In this document: positions 16,546 to 25,030 of the stretch, one piece after another
How the letters are laid out: every line of letters starts with the position of its first letter
Position numbering within the stretch: position 1 is the stretch's first letter
Source of the DNA: Pontiellaceae bacterium
GTDB taxonomy: Bacteria; Verrucomicrobiota; Kiritimatiellia; Kiritimatiellales; Pontiellaceae
Assembly: GCA_016937945.1 (NCBI GenBank)
Contig: JAFGVP010000051.1
Span: 1-64,000 of the forward strand
DNA length: 64,000 nucleotides
Direction: 5' to 3'
The notes under the pieces: model-generated
Databases searched by the model: none
Seen by the model: the letters and a program-made list of their open reading frames with translations, nothing else
Told to the model about the DNA's origin: nothing
Program-made: the position numbers and the translations under genes

Positions 16546-18666
16546 ATGCTGAATATTAGAAAGTCCGATATTGTAACCTCGCTGGTCCTGCTGCTGGTCC
16601 TGGCGGTCATGTTTATTCCGATCCCGACCGCGTTGCTGGACATGCTGCTGGTGATCAATGTCGCGATCGGTATCCTGATGATGGTCTACATTATCAGCAT
16701 CAAGGACCCGCTGGAGTTCTCCTCCTTCCCGAGCGTCCTGCTGATGGTTACGTTGATGCGGCTTTCGGTGAATGTGTCTTCAACCCGTTCGATTCTGCTG
16801 AATGCTTTTGCCGGTAACGTGATTGAGTCGTTCGGGTCGTTCGTTGCCGGTGGTAATTATCTCGTTGGTCTCGTGATTTTTACAATTATTGTTGTGATCA
16901 ATTTCAAGGTGATCACCAAGGGTTCCGGCCGCGTGGCCGAAGTGGCCGCCCGCTTTACCCTCGACGCTTTGCCCGGTAAGCAGATGAGTATCGATGCCGA
17001 CCTGAACCAAGGTATCATTGATGAGAAGGAAGCGGTCCTTCGTCGTGAAAAGCTGGTACAGGAAACCGATTTCTACGGAGCCATGGACGGTGCCAGTAAG
17101 TTTGTGAGCGGGGATGCCATCGCCGGTCTGATCATCATTGTCATCAATATTCTTGCCGGTTTTGCCATCGGAATGACCCAGAAGGGGATGAGTGCCGGCG
17201 AAGCCCTTTCGCGCTACACCATTCTGACCATCGGTGACGGTCTGGTGTCGCAGATTCCGGCACTGGTGATCTCCACAGCGGCCGGTGTGCTCGTAACACG
17301 TGCCACCAGCGACGGCGACCTGGGTTCCAATGTGAAGGCCCAGCTGTTCTGCCGCCCGCGTCCGCTGATGCTGACCGGATCAATGCTGATTGCCGCCGGA
17401 CTGGTTCCAGGCCTTCCGTTTCTTCCGTTTTTCACAATCGGCGGCGTTTTTGCCGGTATGGGCTATGCCATCGGCGTCCGCCAGAAGCGTGCCGAGGCCG
17501 AAGCGGCCCAACCAGCCAAGAGCAGCGGCGGCAAGCTGGATGCCGGTTCAGCCGGTAAAAAAGCGGCGCCGGCACAGATCGGTGAGCCGACCGCGAAAGC
17601 CTATAAGGAAGTGCTGCAGGTGGCCGCGCTTGAGCTGCGGATCGGATTCGGTCTCGTGGGACTGGTGGATCGTCAGCAGGGAGGAAATCTGATCGACCGT
17701 ATCGGAAATGTGCGCAACCAGGTGGCCGAAGAGATGGGCATCGTGATTCCTCCGGTTAATGTGCAGGACGACATGTCACTTTCGAGCGGAGATTACCGCG
17801 TATATGTCCGCGGCCTGGAGATTGCCCGCTATAATATTTCGCCGAACTGCCTGCTGGCCATCGATCCCGGTGGCGGCCGGGAGCTCGAAGGATTCAGGGA
17901 AACGAAGGATCCGTCTTTTGGATTCAGGGCGTGGTGGGTGCCGGAAAACCGTCGCAGTGCCGTTGAGGCGCGCGGGTTTACGTTGGTAGATGCGGCCAGT
18001 GTGATTACCACCCATCTGGCCACGTTGGTGCGCAGTCATGCGGCGCAGCTGCTGAGCCGGCAGAACGTGAGCGAGCTGATCGAGCAGGTCAAGGATCAGA
18101 ACAAGGCGGTTGTGGAAGAATTGATTCCCAACAAGCTGGAGATCGGTCCGGTGCACCGCGTTCTGCAGGAACTGCTGAAGGAGCAGGTTTCCATTCGCGA
18201 TCTTCCCGTCATTCTTGAAACCCTTTCAGATAGCGCCGGACAGACCAAGGATGTTGGACTTTTAACCGAATTGTGCAGAAGTTCGCTTGGCGGAACGATC
18301 ACTCAGCCTTATCTTTCTCCGGAAGGAACACTGAAGGCAATCGGGCTTCATCCGGATCTCGAGAGACTGCTGAAGGAGTCCGGCTCAAGCATTGGCGCAA
18401 CCACGAGTTTGAGAATGGACCCGGAAACGGCACGAAGTGTGCTCGACTATTTGGCGGAAGCCGTTGGAAAGGCACGTCGTGCCGGCATTGAACCGGTGCT
18501 GATCGCCAGTCCTGCAGTTCGTCGCATGGCGCGCCAGCTGGCGCAGTGCGAAATCAAGGAGCTGCCGGTATTGTCGCTCGGTGAAGTTCCGGAATGGGTG
18601 AATGTCGATATTATCAACATGCTTCCGATACCCCGGCCCAGGGAGCCGGAAATGGCATCGGCCTAG
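16546..18666 (+). CDS. flhA: Flagellar export ring protein FlhA
   Basis: 706 aa. The N-terminal half has about eight membrane segments and the FHIPEP-family loop (RVAEVAARFTLDALPGKQMSIDADL, then EAVLRREKLVQETDFYGAMDGASKFV). The C-terminal cytoplasmic domain (about 340-700) is complete and serves as the docking ring for chaperone-substrate complexes. ATG 16546 gives a 13-nt distance from the promoter -12 C. An in-frame GTG at 16540 is possible but less likely. It restarts the flagellar gene order after the inserted carbohydrate genes. Confidence 0.95.
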   Translation: MLNIRKSDIVTSLVLLLVLAVMFIPIPTALLDMLLVINVAIGILMMVYIISIKDPLEFSSFPSVLLMVTLMRLSVNVSSTRSILLNAFAGNVIESFGSFVAGGNYLVGLVIFTIIVVINFKVITKGSGRVAEVAARFTLDALPGKQMSIDADLNQGIIDEKEAVLRREKLVQETDFYGAMDGASKFVSGDAIAGLIIIVINILAGFAIGMTQKGMSAGEALSRYTILTIGDGLVSQIPALVISTAAGVLVTRATSDGDLGSNVKAQLFCRPRPLMLTGSMLIAAGLVPGLPFLPFFTIGGVFAGMGYAIGVRQKRAEAEAAQPAKSSGGKLDAGSAGKKAAPAQIGEPTAKAYKEVLQVAALELRIGFGLVGLVDRQQGGNLIDRIGNVRNQVAEEMGIVIPPVNVQDDMSLSSGDYRVYVRGLEIARYNISPNCLLAIDPGGGRELEGFRETKDPSFGFRAWWVPENRRSAVEARGFTLVDAASVITTHLATLVRSHAAQLLSRQNVSELIEQVKDQNKAVVEELIPNKLEIGPVHRVLQELLKEQVSIRDLPVILETLSDSAGQTKDVGLLTELCRSSLGGTITQPYLSPEGTLKAIGLHPDLERLLKESGSSIGATTSLRMDPETARSVLDYLAEAVGKARRAGIEPVLIASPAVRRMARQLAQCEIKELPVLSLGEVPEWVNVDIINMLPIPRPREPEMASA

Positions 18667-18682
18667 CTAACAAGGGATGGGA

Positions 18683-19567
18683 ATGGAACAGGTTATGGAA
18701 AATCAGAACAGGACGACGAACGATTGTCCAGCCGTGGCAAGGCAGCTTCGCTGCATCGCGATCGGCAGCGGAAAGGGCGGGGTCGGTAAGACAACGGTCT
18801 CCGTCGGGCTTTCGCATGCGCTGGTCGATCTGGGATACCGTGTTCTTCTTTTTGATGCTGACATGGGGCTGGCCAACGTGGATTTGCAAATGGGCCTGGA
18901 ACCGAAGTTTACGCTGCAGGACGTCGTGTATGGCGGATGTTCGCTGGAGCGGGCCATTATTGCTTCGCCCGGTGCTCCCGATGTGCTGGCGTCCTCCTCC
19001 GGTGCCCGCGAAATGGTTTCTCTCAACGAAGTCCGTCGCGAAATGCTCGTGGATGAACTGATCAGTTTTTCAGCCCGCTATGATTTTCTTATTATCGATA
19101 CCGAGGCCGGAATCGGCCCGGGGGCCATCGCATTCCTGCAAACCATGCCCCAGGTGAATATTGTGGTCATGAATGAGCCGACTTCGGTGATGGATGCCTA
19201 TTCGCTGATCAAGATTCTTTCCGGTATGCCGCATCCGCCGGAAGTCCGGCTGATCATCAACAACGTCAAATCGGAGCGGGAAGGGCTTATTCTGGCCTCG
19301 CGCCTGAACGAGGCGACCAAGCGTTTCCTCGGACGTACGTTTGAAGTTTCGGGGATTATTCTTCATGACCTAGTGGTTGGCGATGCGATTCGCGCCCGCC
19401 AGAGCGTGCTTCATTTTGCGCCGGAGTCTGCTCCGGCCCTCGGGCTGCGCAATCTGGCCCGGTCCGTACTGGCTGCCAACAAGGCCCGCGAAAGCAGCAA
19501 GGCGCTCAGCCGCAGTGCCTTTGAGACGATTACAAAGATCGGCAACGATGGAAAGGTCTCTGCATGA
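18683..19567 (+). CDS. flhG: FlhG/MinD-type flagellar number ATPase
   Basis: 294 aa. Deviant Walker A GSGKGGVGKT at 28-37, switch I LLFDADMGLANVDLQMG, and switch II DTEAGIGPGAIAFLQ. The PTSVMDAYSLIKIL segment is typical of FlhG rather than MinD. FlhG sets flagellar number and feeds C-ring assembly, usually with the GTPase FlhF, but no flhF is found here. ATG 18683 is preferred over 18677 because AAGGG (18672-18676) then has proper spacing. It lies between flhA and the fliA region. Confidence 0.88.
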   Translation: MEQVMENQNRTTNDCPAVARQLRCIAIGSGKGGVGKTTVSVGLSHALVDLGYRVLLFDADMGLANVDLQMGLEPKFTLQDVVYGGCSLERAIIASPGAPDVLASSSGAREMVSLNEVRREMLVDELISFSARYDFLIIDTEAGIGPGAIAFLQTMPQVNIVVMNEPTSVMDAYSLIKILSGMPHPPEVRLIINNVKSEREGLILASRLNEATKRFLGRTFEVSGIILHDLVVGDAIRARQSVLHFAPESAPALGLRNLARSVLAANKARESSKALSRSAFETITKIGNDGKVSA

Positions 19568-19824
19568 GTACAGTGCTGGTCAACCTGGCGATGGCTGTGG
19601 GCTTTCTCCTTTGCCTGCTCAGCTTTGCGGTTGGTCTCCTGCGCGGAGTCCCGCTCTGGACGGCTTTGTTCCGTTCAGCCATCGTCCTGTCGATCGGTAC
19701 TGTGGTCGTGATGGCCTTTTTCCGGTATTTTAATGTCGTCCTGTACCGATTCCTTGAGCAGAAGATTCGCGAGCATCGCGAAAAGGCCGAAGCCGCCGAG
19801 CTGGCCGAAGGGGCTGAAGAATGA
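19564..19824 (+). CDS. Small two-helix membrane protein, unknown
   Basis: 86 aa. Two predicted membrane helices (VNLAMAVGFLLCLLSFAVGLL and SAIVLSIGTVVVMAFFRYFNVVL) are followed by a charged, Glu/Ala-rich cytoplasmic tail. It overlaps the ends of flhG (4 nt) and fliA (4 nt), so translation is probably coupled. I do not recognise the family. The tight position between flhG and fliA suggests a role in flagellar regulation or placement. Confidence 0.7.
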   Translation: MSTVLVNLAMAVGFLLCLLSFAVGLLRGVPLWTALFRSAIVLSIGTVVVMAFFRYFNVVLYRFLEQKIREHREKAEAAELAEGAEE

Positions 19825-20606
19825 TCGCCTTCCCGAAATCTTCTCCGGAATCCTGGGATCATCTGAGCCATATCGTGCTCTGGACGGAGTATCTGAATAA
19901 CGGCAAACTCGCGGTCGATGCCCTGATCCATGCGTATCTTCCGCTGGTCAACCGGGTGCTGGAGCGCATTTCCATGCGGCTTCCGTCCCACGTTGCTCTG
20001 GAGGACCTTTCACAGTCGGCGCTGATCGGGCTCTATAAGTCCATCGTGGATTTTGATCCGGAGCGAGGCATTCCTTTTGAAGGGTATGCCTATCCGCGTA
20101 TTCGCGGCGCCGTACTTGATGAGTTGCGTTCGAACGACCATCTTTCCCGCGGAAAACGCGAAAAGGTGGAGCGTATTGAAACGATTATCGCTACGTGGGT
20201 TGCAGAGTATGGTGAGCTTCCGACCGATGTGGAAATCGCGGCGGAGCTGGGGCTTTCGGAAGATGAGTTCTGCCGGTTGATGGATGAGGCCAAGCCGTGG
20301 TGCTCGCTGGATGCGGCCGAGAGCGTTGACCGTTCCCTGCATGAAACCCTGGCGGATCCGGCTGCCGATGCGGTGAGCGGGATTCATAAGCACGATCTGC
20401 AGCAGCTGTTGCGCGAAGGATTCCGTCATCTGGATACCCGCGAACAGAAGATTCTGTATCTCTACTATTTTGAAGATCTGCGCCTGAGCGAAATAGCGGC
20501 GCTTTTTAATCTGACGGAAGCACGGATTTCGCAAATCCATGCCCTCAGTGTCATTCGGCTGCGTACCGCACTTTCCAGTCGTTTTCCTAACGAGTTCGTA
20601 GCCTAG
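19821..20606 (+). CDS. fliA: RNA polymerase sigma factor FliA (sigma-28)
   Basis: 261 aa. Region 2 (about 35-110) contains ALEDLSQSALIGLYKSIVDFDPERGIPFEGYAYPRIRGAVLDELR, the FliA/WhiG signature. Region 3 follows (ELPTDVEIAAELGLSEDEF). Region 4 at the end has REQKILYLYYFEDLRLSEIAALFNLTEARISQIHALSV. FliA transcribes late flagellar genes such as flagellin once the anti-sigma factor FlgM is exported. A FlgM-like gene is present at 46124-46396. Confidence 0.93.
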   Translation: MIAFPKSSPESWDHLSHIVLWTEYLNNGKLAVDALIHAYLPLVNRVLERISMRLPSHVALEDLSQSALIGLYKSIVDFDPERGIPFEGYAYPRIRGAVLDELRSNDHLSRGKREKVERIETIIATWVAEYGELPTDVEIAAELGLSEDEFCRLMDEAKPWCSLDAAESVDRSLHETLADPAADAVSGIHKHDLQQLLREGFRHLDTREQKILYLYYFEDLRLSEIAALFNLTEARISQIHALSVIRLRTALSSRFPNEFVA

Positions 20607-20674
20607 GCCTTCCTGTGCCGATCGGCTCGTTTCCCCGCATAATCTCCTGCAATTCCTGACGCGCTTCCGGGCCG

Positions 20675-20691
20675 TGGCATTGGGTCTGCTA
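20675..20691 (+). promoter_or_regulatory. Sigma-54 promoter of flgB operon, start-codon-proximal
   Basis: TGGCATTGGGTCTGCTA. The -12 C is at 20689 and the flgB ATG is at 20702, exactly 13 nt later. The intervening bases contain no usable ribosome site. It should drive the long flgB-flgC-fliE-fliF run. Confidence 0.85.
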
Positions 20692-20701
20692 TACAGGACG
20701 C

Positions 20702-21052
20702 ATGAATGAAACAATTGCAGTTCTAGGCAAGTTAATGGATGCCACCGCCCTTCGCCAGAAGGTGCTTTCGAACAATCTGGCCAATGCCAACACGCCCGGT
20801 TACATCCGCAAGGATGTCCATTTCAGCGAAGCGTTGGCGGATGCGCTCGGTAAGGGGCCGGATGAGATTTCCAGCGTGAAACCGGAAGTCGTTGATGATG
20901 AAGAGGCTCAGGTGAATGCACACGGCAACAGCGTGTCGCTTCAGAAAGAGCTTGCTGCCATTGCCCAGAACGAACTGCTCTATAATTTTGCCGCGGAAAT
21001 GACGAACCAGAAGTTTGCCGGACTCCGCAAGGCCATTACGGGGACCAAGTAG
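20702..21052 (+). CDS. flgB: Flagellar basal-body rod protein FlgB
   Basis: 116 aa. The N-terminal rod motif reads LRQKVLSNNLANANTPGYIRKDVHF, and the C-terminal helix (LLYNFAAEMTNQKFAGLRKAITG) is the partner of the coiled rod core. FlgB forms the proximal rod next to FliE. It is first in its unit, directly on the sigma-54 promoter. Confidence 0.94.
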   Translation: MNETIAVLGKLMDATALRQKVLSNNLANANTPGYIRKDVHFSEALADALGKGPDEISSVKPEVVDDEEAQVNAHGNSVSLQKELAAIAQNELLYNFAAEMTNQKFAGLRKAITGTK

Positions 21053-21065
21053 GAGAGGGTGAGCC

Positions 21066-21500
21066 ATGTCTGAAATTACATTAATGCCCGGAATCGGAAT
21101 CTGCGCCACCGGTCTGGAGGCTGAAAGCCGCCGGATGGAAGTGATTGCCAATAACGTAGCCAACGCGCAGACCACCCGAGGTCCTGATGGCAAGGTATTC
21201 AGGCGTCAGGACGTGGTTTTCGGACAGAAGCTTAATGATGCTTTCGGTAAAAAAGACAGCATGGCCGGTGTTGAGATCCGCGACGTCGTGGAAGACAACA
21301 CGCCGGGCCGTCGTGTGTATCGTCCGGGGCACCCGGATGCCGGTCCTGATGGATATATTGAAATGCCGAATGTGAATACCGTGGCGGAAATGGTGGACAT
21401 GATGAGTTCATCCCGGGCGTTCGAGGCCAACCTTTCGGCCATGAAAACCTCCCGCACCATGGCGACCAAGGCACTTGGAATTTTGAACGGTAACCACTAG
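21066..21500 (+). CDS. flgC: Flagellar basal-body rod protein FlgC
   Basis: 144 aa. LEAESRRMEVIANNVANAQTTRGPDGKVFRRQDVVF is the FlgC N-terminal signature, and the C-terminus (VNTVAEMVDMMSSSRAFEANLSAMKTSRTMATKALGI) is the conserved rod helix. Proximal rod. GGAGAGG upstream gives a normal ribosome site, unlike flgB. Confidence 0.94.
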   Translation: MSEITLMPGIGICATGLEAESRRMEVIANNVANAQTTRGPDGKVFRRQDVVFGQKLNDAFGKKDSMAGVEIRDVVEDNTPGRRVYRPGHPDAGPDGYIEMPNVNTVAEMVDMMSSSRAFEANLSAMKTSRTMATKALGILNGNH

Positions 21501-21510
21501 GTCACGAATC

Positions 21511-21819
21511 ATGGATATTTCAGCAATCACTCCCAACAGTATAACCCCGCTCCAGCCGGCCGCCGGCGGTGGCGTCGGGCAGGTGGGCAAAGCGTCCGGA
21601 CAGGGCTTCGGCGAGCTGCTCGGCAACCTGGTGGAGAAGGTGGATGGATTGCAGAAAGGGGCGGACGCCTCCGTGGCGGACGTTGTTTCAGGACGTGTGA
21701 CCGATGTGCATCAGGTGGCCGTGAAGGTACAGGAGGCCGGCGTGGCATTTGACCTGATGCTGGGTGTGCGTAACCGACTTATGGACGCATACAATGAATT
21801 GATGAGGATGCAACTCTAA
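21511..21819 (+). CDS. fliE: Hook-basal body protein FliE
   Basis: 102 aa. The low-complexity N-terminus is followed by the FliE core GFGELLGNLVEKVDGLQKGAD and the C-terminal VHQVAVKVQEAGVAFDLMLGVRNRLMDAYNELMRMQL. It joins the MS ring (FliF) to the rod. It lies 10 nt after flgC and 15 nt before fliF. Confidence 0.93.
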   Translation: MDISAITPNSITPLQPAAGGGVGQVGKASGQGFGELLGNLVEKVDGLQKGADASVADVVSGRVTDVHQVAVKVQEAGVAFDLMLGVRNRLMDAYNELMRMQL

Positions 21820-21834
21820 GGAGTACGGGGGACG

Positions 21835-23385
21835 ATGCGAGACTCAGTCAACATGTTAAAGAAGCAGGTGCAGGAAATCTGGCGGCAGTTCGGTGCTCCG
21901 CAGCGGATGAGCGTGATTACCTCGCTGCTTGTTGCCATCGCCGTGATCAGCGGCCTGATCTATTGGGGATCACGGCCCGATTTCCGGCTGCTCTATGGAA
22001 GCCTTTCTCTCGAGGATGCCGCCCAGATCCGCGAGAAGCTCGAAGACGCCAAGATTCCTGTCCGTATCGGACAGTCCGGAACCTCCATCTCCGTTCCGGC
22101 ATCGGAACTGTATACCGCCCGCCTGATGCTCGCCTCCGCCGGCCTGCCGAAGGACAGCTCCACCGGATTTGAACTGTTTGAACAGCCCAAGTTCGGTCTG
22201 ACCGATTTTGCCCAGAAGGTAAACTATCAGCGCGCCCTGCAGGGCGAACTCGAACGCACCATCTCCTCCATGCAGGGCATTCGCTCCGCCCGCGTGATGC
22301 TGGTGCTCCCCAAGGAACATCTCTTTGCTTCCGAAGACGAGCGCAAGGCACAGGCCTCGGTCCTGATCACTCTTAACGGGTCCGGCGCAGTTGGTTCCGC
22401 TCAGGTTCAGAGCATCGTGCATCTTCTTGCCAGTTCCGTTCAGAGCCTCGATCCTTCCCAGGTTACGGTTTCCGACCAGACCGGCCGACTTCTTACGCAG
22501 TCCATGAGCTCCGACAGCGTTATGCAGAGCGGAAGCGAACAGCTTGAGGTTCAGGAACGCACCGAGCAGCGTCTGGTTGCCAAGGCTCAGGATATTCTCG
22601 ATCGCGCTCTCGGTCTCGGCAACTCGATTGTCCGCGTGAATGTGGCGCTCGATTTCAGCGATCAGGAACAGCGGAACCAGACCTACGATGCCGAAAGCCG
22701 CGTGGCTCTTTCCGAACGGATCGTGTCCGAAGATAAAAGCGGCGGCAGCAGCGGCGGTGCAGGCGGCGCGGCGGGTGTTACCGCCAGCGTATCGGTCAGC
22801 GATCCTTCCAATATGAAAGTCGATAATGGCGGCGGTAAAGACAAGACCGAAGAAACTTATGCCGAATACGTTGTGCCGACCACGGTGACCACGATCCGCC
22901 AGAAAGGGGTCCGGATGGATAAACTGTCCGTAGCCGTTTGTATTGCGCAGGGCGAATCGCCGCGTACGCCGGAACAGATGAAAGCCATTTCTGATCTCGT
23001 AGCCAGCGCCCTCGGTGTCGATCCGTCCCGCTCTGACACGATCCAGATCGCTGAAATGCCGTTCGTTGCTCCGCAGGAACCCGCCAAAGCCAACTGGTGG
23101 GAAGATCTGCCGGTCAGCTATGACTCCCTCTTTAAAGGCGTGGGCGGAATTGTCGCCCTCGGTTTTGTGTTCGGTGCCAGCCGCAAGGTCAAATCGGCCC
23201 TGCTGGCGAGCAATCCCTCCATCGAAGTGCCGATTAACGAGGCTCAGGAGCAGGAGCAGGAACGCATTATGAAGGAAGAGCCTTTTGAATTGGAAGATCA
23301 GTTGGCACGGGTCAATGAAATGGCCCGCGGCAACCCGAAGACCGTGGCGGCGTGGATTTCCAACGCTGCGGACTGGAGCGCGTAA
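21835..23385 (+). CDS. fliF: Flagellar MS-ring protein FliF
   Basis: 516 aa. The first membrane helix is near residues 25-45 (ITSLLVAIAVISGLIYWG), and the second is near 435-455 (VGGIVALGFVFGASRKV). The periplasmic ring-building motifs lie between them (LLYGSLSLEDAAQIREKLEDAKIPVRIG; FAQKVNYQRALQGELERTISSMQGIRSARVMLVLPK). The cytoplasmic tail binds FliG. A Ser/Gly-rich linker occurs near residue 303. Confidence 0.95.
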   Translation: MRDSVNMLKKQVQEIWRQFGAPQRMSVITSLLVAIAVISGLIYWGSRPDFRLLYGSLSLEDAAQIREKLEDAKIPVRIGQSGTSISVPASELYTARLMLASAGLPKDSSTGFELFEQPKFGLTDFAQKVNYQRALQGELERTISSMQGIRSARVMLVLPKEHLFASEDERKAQASVLITLNGSGAVGSAQVQSIVHLLASSVQSLDPSQVTVSDQTGRLLTQSMSSDSVMQSGSEQLEVQERTEQRLVAKAQDILDRALGLGNSIVRVNVALDFSDQEQRNQTYDAESRVALSERIVSEDKSGGSSGGAGGAAGVTASVSVSDPSNMKVDNGGGKDKTEETYAEYVVPTTVTTIRQKGVRMDKLSVAVCIAQGESPRTPEQMKAISDLVASALGVDPSRSDTIQIAEMPFVAPQEPAKANWWEDLPVSYDSLFKGVGGIVALGFVFGASRKVKSALLASNPSIEVPINEAQEQEQERIMKEEPFELEDQLARVNEMARGNPKTVAAWISNAADWSA

Positions 23386-23397
23386 AGGAGTTTTGTT

Positions 23398-24408
23398 GTG
23401 GCGAATCAGGCATTGATTACCCAGACCATGGATCCCCGGAAGCGGGTGGCGGCCGTATTGGCCAGCCTTGATCCGGATGTAGCGGCACAGGTGATGCAGG
23501 AGCTGGACCCGCAGATCATGACCAAGGCGGCGGAGAGTATCCGCAGTCTCGGCATTGTTCCCGGTAACATGCTGCGTCAGGCCGTGGCTGAAAGCCTTCA
23601 GGAGCTCAATGCCTACGGCAACGCCATCAGCGGAGATGCAACCCTGGCGGCCACGCTGCTCAGCAAGGTGGTCGGCGAACAGCAGGCGGCATCGATGCTG
23701 GAACTCGGACAGATGGCCGGCAACCGGTTTGGTCCGCTGGCATCGCGCCGGGCCGAGGATATTGCCAAGATGCTGGCTGCGGAAACCGCCAGCGTGGTTT
23801 CGATTGTTCTGCGCTTTCTTCCTTCGCAGCTGGCATCCGATACGCTCAACCTGCTGGACGATACCATTCGCCGCAAGGTCGTCATCCAGATGGCAACCGC
23901 TGAACTTCCGCCCGAACGGGTGATCGATCAGATTGAAAAGCACCTGCTTTCCCGTCTTCCGGTGTCATCGCAACGGAAATCGGGCGACCAGAACCGGCTC
24001 GACGCCGTGGTGGCCATCATGCAGCGCTCCTCCAAGGATGCGCAGGAAGCCATGCTCGACGAACTGAGCAAGAAGGATCCGGCGCTGGCCGACAAGGTTC
24101 GTGACCAGATGTTTGTTTTTGAAGATATCGGCCGTCTGGACGACGCCTCCGTACGCCGCATCATGCAGGAACTCGAAAACGGAGTTCTGGCCATTGCCCT
24201 GCGCAAGGCCCCGGAAGATGTAAAGCAGCGTTTCTTCGGCAACATGTCCCGCCGCGCCGCCGACGGTGTTCTCGAAGAAATGGAATATGCCGGAAAAATG
24301 CCCTTCTCCGAAGTGCAGGCGAAGCAGAAGGAGATCGTACAGATCGCCCGTTCACTGGCGGAAAAGGGCGACATTAAACTTGGAATGCAGGAGGAAGAAT
24401 ATGTCTAG
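23398..24408 (+). CDS. fliG: Flagellar motor switch protein FliG
   Basis: 336 aa. The N-terminal domain contacts FliF, and the middle domain contains the armadillo-like AVVAIMQRSSKDAQEAMLDELSKKDPALADKVRDQMFVFEDI signature. The C-terminal torque domain has VLAIALRKAPEDVKQRFFGNMSRRAADGVLEEMEYAG. It transmits MotA force to the rotor. GTG start at 23398 with AAAGGAG (23386-23391) upstream. The end overlaps fliH by 8 nt. Confidence 0.95.
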   Translation: MANQALITQTMDPRKRVAAVLASLDPDVAAQVMQELDPQIMTKAAESIRSLGIVPGNMLRQAVAESLQELNAYGNAISGDATLAATLLSKVVGEQQAASMLELGQMAGNRFGPLASRRAEDIAKMLAAETASVVSIVLRFLPSQLASDTLNLLDDTIRRKVVIQMATAELPPERVIDQIEKHLLSRLPVSSQRKSGDQNRLDAVVAIMQRSSKDAQEAMLDELSKKDPALADKVRDQMFVFEDIGRLDDASVRRIMQELENGVLAIALRKAPEDVKQRFFGNMSRRAADGVLEEMEYAGKMPFSEVQAKQKEIVQIARSLAEKGDIKLGMQEEEYV

Positions 24409-25030
24409 GTCGCTCTTTATCGGTGCCAACGTACTTGCATTTGTTCCCGCATCGGAACGCGAGGAAGAGCCGGTCGCCGCGCCGGTCGATACCGCCGCTA
24501 TCGAGCGCGAAGTCCGCGCCGAACTCGAATCGGAATATACCGCCCGTCTTGAACGCGAAGTGGCTGCACGCACGGCTGAAGAGCGCGCCTGGTTTGAGCA
24601 GAGCCTCAGGAAATACATGGCCGGATTTGATGAATGCATCACCTCGCTCCGCCGGGACATCCAGCTCAATGTCGTGGATCTCTCCCTGCGCCTGGCCGAA
24701 GTCATTGTCCGCCACGAACTGCCGGATCGCGACATGCTCCATAATCTTATTGTAAAATCGCTCGAACCGGTATCCGACCTGCAGGGCGCCTGCGTCCGTA
24801 TCAGTTCCCACGACTGGGCCCTGTTCGGAGCGGAAATTTCCTCCGGCGATCACCTGGGCGTCGGAAGCACCGTACAGTTTGCCGAAGATCCGAATCTTTC
24901 GGCCGGCGATGTGATTATTGAAAGCCGTAACGGCATTTTTGATGCCCGTCTCGAAGAACGAATCAAACTCTTAAAGGAATCACTGAATGACCGCAGCGGC
25001 CGATCAGACAAACAGCAAGCTGAACTTTGA
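24401..25030 (+). CDS. fliH: Flagellar export stator FliH
   Basis: 209 aa. The N-terminal half is Glu/Ala/Arg-rich and coiled (EREVRAELESEYTARLEREVAARTAEERAWFEQSL). The C-terminal half is the FliH/HrpE-like domain (DIQLNVVDLSLRLAEVIVRHEL). FliH regulates the FliI ATPase and ties it to the C-ring. The start at 24401 has AGGAGG upstream and overlaps the fliG stop. The end overlaps fliI by 44 nt, unusually long for this cluster. Confidence 0.85.
   Translation: MSRSLFIGANVLAFVPASEREEEPVAAPVDTAAIEREVRAELESEYTARLEREVAARTAEERAWFEQSLRKYMAGFDECITSLRRDIQLNVVDLSLRLAEVIVRHELPDRDMLHNLIVKSLEPVSDLQGACVRISSHDWALFGAEISSGDHLGVGSTVQFAEDPNLSAGDVIIESRNGIFDARLEERIKLLKESLNDRSGRSDKQQAEL

Noticed and set aside
18653-18669. 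Sigma-54-like TGGCATCGGCCTAGCTA before flhG
   Set aside because: GG and GC spacing fits, but the base before the -12 GC is A instead of T, and the distance to flhG ATGs (10 or 16 nt) breaks the 13-nt pattern. Kept as a weak candidate only.
21744-21758. Sigma-54-like TGGCATTTGACCTGA in fliE
   Set aside because: The -12 GC reads GA. It is inside a coding gene, and fliF is already in an operon.
21970-23943. Long minus-strand open frame opposite fliF and fliG
   Set aside because: Both plus-strand genes are unmistakable. The antisense frame lacks domains or signals.
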